In this document: piece after piece, positions 1 to 7,894 of the stretch
Layout: every line of letters starts with the position of its first letter
Numbering within the stretch: the stretch's first letter is position 1
Assembly: GCF_011064595.1 (NCBI RefSeq)
Contig: NZ_JAALJI010000001.1
Span: 310,001 to 374,000 of the forward strand
Source of the DNA: Paludisphaera soli
GTDB taxonomy: Bacteria; Planctomycetota; Planctomycetia; Isosphaerales; Isosphaeraceae
Direction: 5' to 3'
Length of the DNA: 64,000 nt
The notes under the pieces: generated by a model
The model's database searches: none
What the model was told of the DNA's origin: nothing
The model's input: only the letters and a program-made list of their open reading frames with translations
Translations under genes and position numbers: made by a program

Positions 1-558
1 AAGGTCGCCACCGACGAGGGGGGCTCGCGCGGGCCCGACGTCTCCCGCCAGGGGGTCCAGCGCGACCTGCTGCCGATCGTCGAGGGGACGACGGTGAACA
101 CCAAACACGGCCCGGTGAAGACCGATCACGTCCTCTTCATCGCCGCCGGGGCCTTCCACCGCAGCAAGCCGTCCGACCTGATGCCCGAGCTGCAAGGCCG
201 GTTCCCGATCCGGGTCGAGATGCACGACCTCGCCCGCGACGACTTCGCCCGGATCTTGCGTGAGCCGCGGGCCTCGCTACTCCGCCAGTATGAGGCACTC
301 CTCGGCGCCGAGGGGGTCGTGCTGGAGTTCGCCGACGATGCGATCGAGGCCATGGCCGACCTGGCCTTCCAGGTAAACCGATCGACCCAGAATATCGGCG
401 CCCGCCGCCTCCACACGATCCTCGAACGGGTCCTGGAGGACGTCAGCTTCGAGGCCCCGGATCGGGCCGGCGAGAAGATCGTCGTCGACGCCGACCTCGT
501 CCGCAAACGCCTGGAAGACGTCGCCAGGGACGAGGACCTGAGCCGCTACATCCTCTGA
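1..558 (+). CDS. hslU: ATP-dependent protease ATPase subunit HslU, 3' part
   Basis: The frame is open from the first base and ends at a TGA, giving the last 185 residues of a protein normally about 440 long. The segment [10 protein letters not shown] is the conserved stretch following the I-domain of HslU, and the protein ends in LSRYIL, matching the conserved C-terminal tail that docks into HslV. HslU is the cytoplasmic AAA+ unfoldase that feeds substrates into the HslV peptidase. Walker motifs lie outside the window. The gene is followed by a 12-bp hairpin terminator. hslV would be expected to the left and cannot be seen. Confidence 0.95.
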   Translation, partial: KVATDEGGSRGPDVSRQGVQRDLLPIVEGTTVNTKHGPVKTDHVLFIAAGAFHRSKPSDLMPELQGRFPIRVEMHDLARDDFARILREPRASLLRQYEALLGAEGVVLEFADDAIEAMADLAFQVNRSTQNIGARRLHTILERVLEDVSFEAPDRAGEKIVVDADLVRKRLEDVARDEDLSRYIL

Positions 559-592
559 CAGGCGGCCTTGGATCTCGGGCATGGAACCGAAC

Positions 593-623
593 AAGCCCGA
601 CGGCTGCCGCCGCCGTCGGGCTT
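593..623. terminator. Bidirectional hairpin terminator between convergent genes
   Basis: A perfect 12-bp stem (593-604 with 612-623, arms AAGCCCGACGGC and its complement) encloses a 7-base loop. The arms begin and end in AA/TT rather than a long T-tract. It lies between hslU on the plus strand and the lipoprotein gene on the minus strand, where a terminator serving both directions is expected. Confidence 0.65.
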
Positions 624-632
624 CGGGCCGCA

Positions 633-1085
633 TCAGGACTTCTTGATGGGCTTACCCTTGGGATTGACCAGCTTCGGCTCGTGCGAGACCTTGCGCTCGG
701 CGAGGTTCTTGAGGTCTTCGGCGTTGGGCTCCTGCGCGTCTCGCAAGGCGTAGGCGGATTCCTGGGCGGCGTCCCAGTCGCCCGCCCTGGCCTTATCGAT
801 GACCTCCCGGAACGCAGCGTATTCGGCGTCGGAGCACTTGCCCTCGGCCCGCCGCTTCTCGATCTTCGCGACGTTCTCGTCGAGCCACTTGGCCTCGCGG
901 GTGGAGACGGCGGTCGCCAGCGAGACGATCAGCTCGCGGTTCTCACCGGAGACCTGGGTCCCCCGGCTGCAGCCGGGGGCCGAGGCGAGGAGGAAGGCCG
1001 CGAGCAACAGGGCCGCGACGACGGTCGCGCCGAGGTGCATGGGCCGGCGCGAGGACGCGGTCGGCCCGGTCGATGGATTCGGCAT
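633..1085 (-). CDS. Small putative lipoprotein
   Basis: This 150-residue protein has a positively charged N-terminus, a hydrophobic run at about residues 18-36 and then APGC, a weak lipobox that would put the modified cysteine near residue 39. The rest is charged and probably helical (many Lys, Glu and Ala), ending in a lysine-rich tail. I do not recognise a domain. It starts 16 bases after the DUF1559 gene on the same strand, so the two are probably co-transcribed; small lipoproteins often follow DUF1559 genes in planctomycetes. A purine run GGGGGA precedes the ATG. Export is inferred from the signal sequence; function is unknown. Confidence 0.7.
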   Translation of the reverse strand: MPNPSTGPTASSRRPMHLGATVVAALLLAAFLLASAPGCSRGTQVSGENRELIVSLATAVSTREAKWLDENVAKIEKRRAEGKCSDAEYAAFREVIDKARAGDWDAAQESAYALRDAQEPNAEDLKNLAERKVSHEPKLVNPKGKPIKKS

Positions 1086-1101
1086 GGCGTTCGTCCCCCC
1101 G

Positions 1102-2082
1102 TCAGAACTGGTCGGAACTGATGATCTCGCCCCCGGCGCGGGTGGCGAGGGCCGGCCAGACGACCTGGCTGATGTTGGAGCTGGCGAAGCGGACGCTGCC
1201 GTCCCCCATCAGCACGTTGCAGCCGCCGGGGTGGTCGGCGAACATCCCGCAGATCTTGGCCAGCCGCGAGTTGGGGGGGTGGATCAGGGGGGGGGCCTCC
1301 CCGATGTTGGGGCCGCTGTGCAGGAGCACCTGGGTCGGGGCGACGTCGCACGAGGAGAACGCGAACTTGGTGGTGGGGCAGCCGATCGCGCCAGGCACGA
1401 CGCCGACCCAGGTCTTGTCGCTCAGGGTCGCGGAGTGCTCGCCGACGAAGATCGTGTTCGAGAGCCCGTCGGTGACGCTGGCGACGCGGATCCGGCCGTT
1501 GCGGGCGAAGACCCCGTCGGAGAGCGTGGACCAGTCGTCGACCGGGAAAGCCCAGGGCTCCTGACGGCCGGTGCAGGCGCCGTAGTGCGATCGGCTGAAC
1601 GTCGCCATCGTGGCGCCGGTCTCGCTCTTCACGTCGAAGACCCGCGAGGATTCGGGGACCGACGGGCAGAGGTAGGTCGCCACCGAGGGCCGGGCCCCGG
1701 TCGAGTTCGCGAGGTTCCAGCAGGGCAGGTCCACGTTGCAAGCGGCGTACAGGGTGGACTGCTCCATGTACGGCAGGAGCAAGGTCCCCCAGGCCCATCC
1801 CGGGCCCGCGTCGCGCGTGTCGGCGTCGGGTGCGCCCATCGCGGCGTTGCCGCCGAGCAGGGTCAGATAGCCGGGCGGGAACTGTCCCTGGGCGTCGTGA
1901 TAGTTGTGCATCGCCAGCCCCATCTGCTTCAGGTTGTTGGTGCACTGGGCGCGGCGGGCGGCCTCGCGGGCCGATTGCACGGCCGGCAGCAGCAGGGCGA
2001 TCAGCACGGCGATGATGGCGATGACGACCAGCAATTCGATCAGCGTGAAACCGGCCTTCAGCCGGGGACGGATGGCATGCAT
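1102..2082 (-). CDS. DUF1559 protein with type IV pilin-like N-terminal methylation motif
   Basis: The 326-residue protein opens with a short basic leader and the prepilin cleavage motif G11-FTLIEL, with Glu at mature position +5, followed by a hydrophobic helix. The sequence RREAARRAQC-like region after the helix and the C-terminal GGCNVLMGDGSVRFA block are hallmarks of DUF1559 (SBP_bac_10), a family greatly expanded in planctomycetes. Such proteins are thought to be processed like pseudopilins and to sit in the cell envelope; the individual role is unknown. An upstream GGGAG may be the ribosome site. The lipoprotein gene 633-1085 follows closely. Confidence 0.92.
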   Translation of the reverse strand: MHAIRPRLKAGFTLIELLVVIAIIAVLIALLLPAVQSAREAARRAQCTNNLKQMGLAMHNYHDAQGQFPPGYLTLLGGNAAMGAPDADTRDAGPGWAWGTLLLPYMEQSTLYAACNVDLPCWNLANSTGARPSVATYLCPSVPESSRVFDVKSETGATMATFSRSHYGACTGRQEPWAFPVDDWSTLSDGVFARNGRIRVASVTDGLSNTIFVGEHSATLSDKTWVGVVPGAIGCPTTKFAFSSCDVAPTQVLLHSGPNIGEAPPLIHPPNSRLAKICGMFADHPGGCNVLMGDGSVRFASSNISQVVWPALATRAGGEIISSDQF

Positions 2083-2376
2083 CGGACGGAGACTCCCATC
2101 GAAAGAAATGGAAATGATCGAGGAAAGATGGATGGCGGGAGGATCGCGGGAGAGGATCCACGTCTACATCACGCGGCCGCGCCGCGGCCAACGCGACGCG
2201 ACGTCGTCATCCCCAGGGGATGTGGACGCCGGGCGCCGGTTACGATGGAGCGAATGCGCTTCGAGACCCGGGGCGGCTCGTCGCCTGCGCACGAGGGCCC
2301 AGGGGCCGTCACGTGCCGCCGAAACGCGTGCGCCCCGGTCATCCCGGTGAAGGGACAGGGACGCGAGGCGTCGACA

Positions 2377-2745
2377 TCAGACGTTGTGGGACGTGGAGGA
2401 GGTGGCGGGAGGGCCGCGTGAGAGCGACTCGTCGGGCACCTTGCTGGGAGGGGGCGCGACGTGCGAGGCGGCGGGCGCTCGGCCGCTCGGCAGGAGCGTA
2501 AAGCCGACGACCGAATCCGGGTTGTGCGACGTGAGCGAGAGCAGATGGCAGGCCGCACAGTCGTGCGACGTCCCACCGAGCGCGTGGCGGGGACCGCCTC
2601 CGCGTTCGCTCGTGTCCGCGGCGGACAGGCCGGACTGATCGTGATCGAAACCGAGGAGCCCGTGCAGGCTCGGACCCGCGGACAGCACGATCGCGTGGCA
2701 AGCCACGAACGAGATCAGGAGTATCGTGCGGAGACGGGATCGCAT
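2377..2745 (-). CDS. Small secreted protein with a CAACH motif
   Basis: The 122-residue product starts with a basic N-terminus and a hydrophobic signal-like segment (residues 7-24). The middle has HDCAACHLLSL, a CxxCH-type pair of cysteines with flanking histidines; the C-terminal 45 residues are rich in Pro and Ser. One CxxCH could bind haem c or a metal, but the context resembles small planctomycete proteins of DUF2946 type, so I do not call it a cytochrome. A weak TTTTGC-N17-TATAAA pair lies about 130 bases upstream on the minus strand. Codon use is typical and no overlapping gene competes for this span. Confidence 0.5.
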   Translation of the reverse strand: MRSRLRTILLISFVACHAIVLSAGPSLHGLLGFDHDQSGLSAADTSERGGGPRHALGGTSHDCAACHLLSLTSHNPDSVVGFTLLPSGRAPAASHVAPPPSKVPDESLSRGPPATSSTSHNV

Positions 2746-3889
<1,144 letters not shown>

Positions 3890-3932
3890 CGTAGCCCCAT
3901 GATCGAGCTTCGGAAAGCCCGATGGTGTCCAA

Positions 3933-3969
3933 GCGGCGGGGCGGCGGAAGCCTCCCCTCGCCCCGCCGC
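3933..3969. terminator. GC-rich hairpin between convergent genes
   Basis: An 11-bp perfect stem (3933-3943 GCGGCGGGGCG with 3959-3969) has a 15-base loop. It lies between the MIP gene stop (3889) and the stop of the opposing OGFr-domain gene (3986). There is no T-tract, so the call rests on stem strength and position. Confidence 0.5.
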
Positions 3970-3985
3970 CCGATTGGAAGCCGAA

Positions 3986-4504
3986 TCACTCCCTCTCGGC
4001 CAGGGCGGGATCGGTCGCGGCCGCCCAGTAGCGGCGGGTCTCCGGGGTGATCCGCGCTCGGCCTTCCTCCATGAGGCGGAGCAGCGCCTGGTGGAACGCC
4101 TTCGACTGCTCGCCAAGCCCGAGCAGTCGGAGGCTCGTGAGGACGCGGGTGATCCTCAGCCAGTTGTGGTCCGGGGAGAGGAAGATCCCCCGTTTGGACT
4201 CGAAATCCGCCGCGGGCGCCACCGTGTCGTCCTCCCTCGCCAGGCCCAGGAAGGCGAGGAAGCGATCGAACGATCGCAAGAGGTTCTCGCGCAAGGCGGG
4301 ATCGTCGCGGAAGGCCCGCAGGTCCTCCTCGTCGAGGACCGGCGCCTGGAAATTGAACCGACTGGGCTCCTCCAGTGGGAACATCCACTGGATGAAGTCG
4401 TGGTGGAATTCCATCGCGTCGTCGTCGAGGGCCCAGACGTCGGCCAGGGTCCGGCCCGCCGCGTCCTCGCCCGTCCCACGGTAAAATGCCAGTAGTCGCG
4501 ACAC
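3986..4504 (-). CDS. OGFr-domain protein (opioid growth factor receptor conserved region)
   Basis: The 172-residue product matches the conserved region named after eukaryotic opioid growth factor receptor: an N-terminal LLAFYRGTGED, then DFIQWMFPLEEPSRFN, then a helical C-terminus. Bacterial members of about this length are known, but their function is not established. I chose a GTG start at 4504 because GAGGAG lies nine bases upstream and homology begins immediately; the open frame continues further but upstream residues look like antisense of tadA. The gene is divergent from tadA, with 105 bases between the starts. Probably cytoplasmic, as no signal or membrane segment is seen. Confidence 0.8.
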   Translation of the reverse strand: MSRLLAFYRGTGEDAAGRTLADVWALDDDAMEFHHDFIQWMFPLEEPSRFNFQAPVLDEEDLRAFRDDPALRENLLRSFDRFLAFLGLAREDDTVAPAADFESKRGIFLSPDHNWLRITRVLTSLRLLGLGEQSKAFHQALLRLMEEGRARITPETRRYWAAATDPALAERE

Positions 4505-4609
4505 GGCCGAACGCTCCTCGAAGGGTCGTCGATGGCGGCGGCCGTCGACACGGCCGCCTCGTCTCCCATTAAGTTCGAGGGACCGTCGCGATTTCCAGAG
4601 GGTGGTCGG

Positions 4610-5116
4610 ATGGCAAACGGCGGCGACGCGGATGGCGGCGGTGCGGAACAGGCTCGGGACCTGGCGATGATGGATCGGGCCTTGACGCTGGCTCGCGAAG
4701 CGGCGGGGCTGGGCGAGATCCCTGTCGGCGCGGTCGTGGCCTGCGGGGGGATGGTCGTCGCCCAGGCTTACAACCTGCGCGAGACCCTGCACGACCCGAC
4801 GGCCCATGCCGAGCGGATCGCCCTGACGCTGGCGGGCCGGACCCTGGGACGCTGGAGGCTCGACGACTGCACGCTCTACGTCACCCTGGAGCCCTGCGTC
4901 ATGTGCGCCGGGGCGATCGTCCAGAGCCGAATCGCCAGGCTGGTTTACGGCGCGGTCGACGCCAAGGCCGGGGCCTGCCGGAGCCTTTACCGGCTGACCG
5001 ACGATCGGCGGCTGAATCATCGCGTCGCCCTCTCCTCGGGCGTCCTGGAGGTGGAATGCAGCGAAATCCTGAGTCTGTTCTTCCACGAACGCCGTCTTTC
5101 CACTAAACTGCGTTGA
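4610..5116 (+). CDS. tadA: tRNA-specific adenosine deaminase TadA
   Basis: The 168-residue protein is a zinc-dependent cytidine deaminase-fold enzyme. It has HAE (His66, Glu68 as proton shuttle) and PCVMC (Cys96, Cys99), which hold the catalytic zinc. TadA converts A34 to inosine in tRNA-Arg(ACG), allowing wobble reading of CGN codons. The region following PCxxC (GAIVQSRIARLVYG) is typical of TadA rather than free-nucleoside deaminases. The start at 4610 has a GAGGG ribosome-binding sequence; an earlier in-frame start at 4532 would overlap the divergent promoter region and adds unconserved residues. The tRNA-Ser gene begins 15 bases after the stop and could be read through. Confidence 0.93.
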   Translation: MANGGDADGGGAEQARDLAMMDRALTLAREAAGLGEIPVGAVVACGGMVVAQAYNLRETLHDPTAHAERIALTLAGRTLGRWRLDDCTLYVTLEPCVMCAGAIVQSRIARLVYGAVDAKAGACRSLYRLTDDRRLNHRVALSSGVLEVECSEILSLFFHERRLSTKLR

Positions 5117-5131
5117 CCAGCCACGAACACC

Positions 5132-5218
5132 GGAGGGGTGCCTGAGTGGTTGAAAGGGCCGGTCTCGAAAACCGGTGTAGGTGCAAGCCTACCGTGGGTT
5201 CGAATCCCACCTCCTCCG
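5132..5218 (+). tRNA. tRNA-Ser (anticodon CGA)
   Basis: The 87-base gene folds as a class II tRNA. The acceptor stem is GGAGGGG with CTCCTCC (one G-U pair), the anticodon loop CTCGAAA gives anticodon CGA for UCG codons, the long variable arm pairs GTAGG with CCTAC, and the T arm is GTGGGTTCGAATCCCAC. The discriminator is G and CCA is not encoded. The class II arm together with the anticodon identifies serine. Confidence 0.95.
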
Positions 5219-5226
5219 CTGACGAT

Positions 5227-5242
5227 GCCGGACATGTCCGGC
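5227..5242. repeat. Perfect 16-base palindrome after tRNA-Ser
   Basis: GCCGGACATGTCCGGC reads identically on both strands and begins nine bases after the tRNA. It could be a stem that helps end the tRNA transcript or a dimeric protein-binding site. No T-tract follows. Confidence 0.6.
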
Positions 5243-5814
5243 CAAACGACGACGACCCTCCCATTCGTAAGAGGGTGGTGCCGTTCGTGTTGAGCCTCGG
5301 TGAATAGCCTGATCCTACCGGCTATTCTATCGCAGGCCGCTCAGACCCTACATGGAAGGGTCGAAGTGCAAACCGGGGAGCACCCCGGAGATCCTTGGAT
5401 CCGGACGTGACCAGTCGATAGGGCTGGTCAGTCCTGTTAATGTGGCCGAGGTCGATCCCGCCACGAGGCCGGGACGAATCACTTTATGGCCACCCGGATT
5501 CCCAGAATTTCGAGCCCTCAGTGGATGCAGGAACGGGAATCCCGTCATGACTCCGCTTCGCGCTGCAAGCCGCCGTGCCATTCTCTGTGTCGAAAGCCAC
5601 GGAAGGATGGCTTGCATTGATACTGTTGCGGCTGTTCTTTCAGTATTGTCCGAATGGTTAATCGGCTGTTCTTGGTTGTCTTTCGTCGGAGTGTCCTATG
5701 GCTGCACCATACATTGCAGGTGCCCATCGAATCGGGTGAAGAATCCGGCGTGACTCGGTCGGGATGCCAAATCCAAGCTTCAAGGGCTCTCGATGAGTCG
5801 ATGAGGAAGCCGAG

Positions 5815-5843
5815 TTGACCAGCCAGGATCAGCTGCCTATAAT
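5815..5843 (+). promoter_or_regulatory. Near-consensus sigma-70-type promoter
   Basis: TTGACC (5815-5820) and a perfect TATAAT (5838-5843) are separated by exactly 17 bases. Transcription would begin near 5850, about 30 bases before the ATG of the orphan ORF at 5882. This is the best promoter match noticed in the window. Confidence 0.7.
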
Positions 5844-5881
5844 CTTAAGCGTTATTCATCTGTCCCGGAGTTGGACTGCCG

Positions 5882-6268
5882 ATGATCAAAGGGATCGTCA
5901 ACTATGGTATCGCCATCTCGGCGGCCCTGGCGGTCCTGCTGACACTGATTGCTCCCGTCGGCCTCCGGACGGGCGCATCGATTCCTGCCGCTTCCTCACG
6001 CGTCCTGACGCATCGCTATCGCTCCAACTGCAAAATGGAGCGATGGAATCTCGATAAGTGTCAGCAACGACGTCTCTCCTTCGAGCTGTGTCCAACCAAC
6101 CAGCTCGATTTCAAGGAAGTGATGGACGTCGACGAAGAGGAGGAATCGACCTCGGCATTCCTGCCGGTCCCGCCGTCCTTCGACCTCCTCCCCTCTCCAC
6201 GTCCTGATGCGATCGGCAAGGTGAACCGCTCGTCGATCTCGGGCGCGACTCGTCCCTTGCGCTGTTGA
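5882..6268 (+). CDS. Hypothetical exported or membrane-anchored protein
   Basis: The 128-residue product starts MIKGIVNYGIAISAALAVLL, a signal peptide or single membrane helix over residues 5-28. The remainder has three cysteines within residues 50-70, an acidic run of aspartate and glutamate near residues 82-88, and a proline-rich C-terminal third. I recognise no family. Support for its being real comes from the TTGACC-N17-TATAAT promoter directly upstream, a GGAG before the ATG and the hydrophobic start. Composition is less GC-biased than its neighbours at the 5' end, which fits acquired or fast-evolving DNA. Function unknown. Confidence 0.5.
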   Translation: MIKGIVNYGIAISAALAVLLTLIAPVGLRTGASIPAASSRVLTHRYRSNCKMERWNLDKCQQRRLSFELCPTNQLDFKEVMDVDEEEESTSAFLPVPPSFDLLPSPRPDAIGKVNRSSISGATRPLRC

Positions 6269-6553
6269 GCCTCCCGTCCGGGGCGCTCGCACCCACGCCC
6301 GGGTGAAGTTTCGGCGGTTGCTCCGAGCAGGCCGTTGGGCCTCGACAACTCGTCGATCGTCACGTGCAAAAGGTCGCTCGTCCGGAGCGCTGCACGCGCG
6401 GCCTCGTCCGAGGTCTCGTCCGCGCCAGGTCCTGCGCGCCCCAACCCGGTCGCCATCATCGTGGGGATTCTCCTCGCGCCTTCGACGTCGGTGGTTTTCT
6501 CGACGGAACTGGGGAGGTCCCCCATCCACGAACCGCCAGGAGCAGGTCAGGCC

Positions 6554-7822
6554 ATGAAGCGTTTCGTCCTCGCCATGCTGGGCCCTTTCCGTTTCGCCGT
6601 CCGCCGACCCATCACGACGCTGGTCCTGCTCGTCGCCGTCTCGAGCGGCGCGGTGGTGGGAGCGTCGAAGTTGGGAGTCGAGGTCCTCCCACAGCCCTAC
6701 TCGCGCAGGATGCACGTCTATACCGACGATCTCGGCGCGACCGCCAGGCGGTTGAAGGGCTACCTGGTCGGCCAATACGAGCGGTACTTCCAGAAGCATG
6801 AGGAGGAGGCCCATCACGAGGCGCATCGGATCGTGGTCACCAGCCCGCAGGAGAGGGACGAGATCCTCACCGAGAAGTACGTCTGCCAGATTCATTCGCA
6901 GCGACATATTAACATCTGCGCGCTGGACGGAGGGTATCTCGAACAGGTGCTGGTGAAGGAGGGCCAGGCGGTGAAGAAGGGCGATCTCATGTTCAAGGTC
7001 GTCCCGGTGCTGTACCAGGCGAGGATGGAGGCCGAGAAGGCCGAGGCCGACCTCGCGCAGCTCGAATACAACAACACGAAGATGCTGTCCGAATCCAAGG
7101 TGGTCTCCCAGAACGAAGTGCTCCTGCTCCAGGCCAAGCTGGCGAAGGCCCAGGCGAAGGCGAGCCTGGCGAAGGCCGAGCTGAACTTCACCAACGTCCG
7201 CGCGCCGTTCGACGGGATCGTCGACCGCCTGCAACAACAGCTGGGCAGCCTCATCAAGGAAGGCGACGTCCTCACCACACTGTCGGACAACAGCGTGATG
7301 TGGGTCTATTTCAACGTGCCCGAAGCCCAATACCTGGATTACATGGACGGCCTGGATCGGCGCCACGAGAATCCCAAGGTCGAGCTGATGCTGGCCGGCG
7401 GCAGGAAGTTCGAGCAGCCCGGCAAGATCGGCGCGATCGAGGCCCAGTTCAACAACGAGACCGGCAACATCCCCTTCCGCGCGGACTTCCCCAACCCGGA
7501 CAGGCTCTTGCGACACGGCCAGACCGGCACCGTGCTCCTCAGCAAGGTTTCGAAGGACGCCGTGGTGATCCCGCAGCGCGCCACCTTCGAGATCCTCGCC
7601 AAGCGCTACCTGTTCGTCGTCGGCGAGGACGGCAAGGCCCACCAGCGCGAGGTGACGATCAAGGAGGAGCTGGAGGACGTCTTCATCGTCGACAAGGGGG
7701 TTGGCGTCGGGGACAAGATCATCCTGGAGGGTGCGGCGCAGGTCCACGACGGCGAGGAGGTCGAGTACGAATTCAGCCCTCCGGAACTGGTCATGTCGCA
7801 GCTGAAGAACCGGGCCGAATAA
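6554..7822 (+). CDS. RND efflux periplasmic adaptor subunit (HlyD/AcrA type)
   Basis: The 422-residue protein links the RND pump to the outer-membrane factor. Visible are the biotinyl-lipoyl half-motifs (GGYLEQVLVKEGQAVKKGD and NVRAPFDGIVDRL), a long alpha-hairpin between them with Glu/Ala/Lys-rich helices, and a beta-barrel and membrane-proximal region to the end. The start at 6554 is followed at once by VRRPITTLVLLVAV and is preceded by AGGAG; earlier in-frame starts add low-quality sequence. Two oddities stand out: the N-terminus resembles the first helix of an RND pump rather than a lipoprotein signal, and a histidine/glutamate cluster (KHEEEAHHEAHR) sits near residues 80-91. The pump gene follows 72 bases later. 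Confidence 0.93.
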   Translation: MKRFVLAMLGPFRFAVRRPITTLVLLVAVSSGAVVGASKLGVEVLPQPYSRRMHVYTDDLGATARRLKGYLVGQYERYFQKHEEEAHHEAHRIVVTSPQERDEILTEKYVCQIHSQRHINICALDGGYLEQVLVKEGQAVKKGDLMFKVVPVLYQARMEAEKAEADLAQLEYNNTKMLSESKVVSQNEVLLLQAKLAKAQAKASLAKAELNFTNVRAPFDGIVDRLQQQLGSLIKEGDVLTTLSDNSVMWVYFNVPEAQYLDYMDGLDRRHENPKVELMLAGGRKFEQPGKIGAIEAQFNNETGNIPFRADFPNPDRLLRHGQTGTVLLSKVSKDAVVIPQRATFEILAKRYLFVVGEDGKAHQREVTIKEELEDVFIVDKGVGVGDKIILEGAAQVHDGEEVEYEFSPPELVMSQLKNRAE

Positions 7823-7894
7823 CCGCCCGGCCACGATCGCGCGATCGAGTCGGTTTGGACGACCGGTGCAGAACCCTCCGACCCTGTGAGACCC

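Larger units (their letters stand above)
5219..5881 (+). other. Low-GC intergenic region after tRNA-Ser
   Basis: About 660 bases with visibly lower GC than the neighbours. It begins with a perfect 16-base palindrome (5227-5242) and a second small hairpin (ACCCTC/GAGGGT, 5255-5276). Open frames on either strand give peptides with no recognisable domain and no ribosome site, so I call none of them a gene. The position directly behind a tRNA 3' end is a common integration site, but I could not find a second copy of the tRNA end or an integrase. It ends in a strong promoter. Confidence 0.5.

Noticed and set aside
2377-2745. CAACH motif read as a cytochrome c haem site
   Set aside because: A single CxxCH in a short, proline-rich secreted protein without the other cytochrome c features is not enough; small planctomycete CxxC proteins explain it as well.
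5352-5753. 133-codon plus-strand ORF behind tRNA-Ser
   Set aside because: No ribosome site, no signal or domain, and it lies upstream of the strong promoter at 5815; kept as intergenic.
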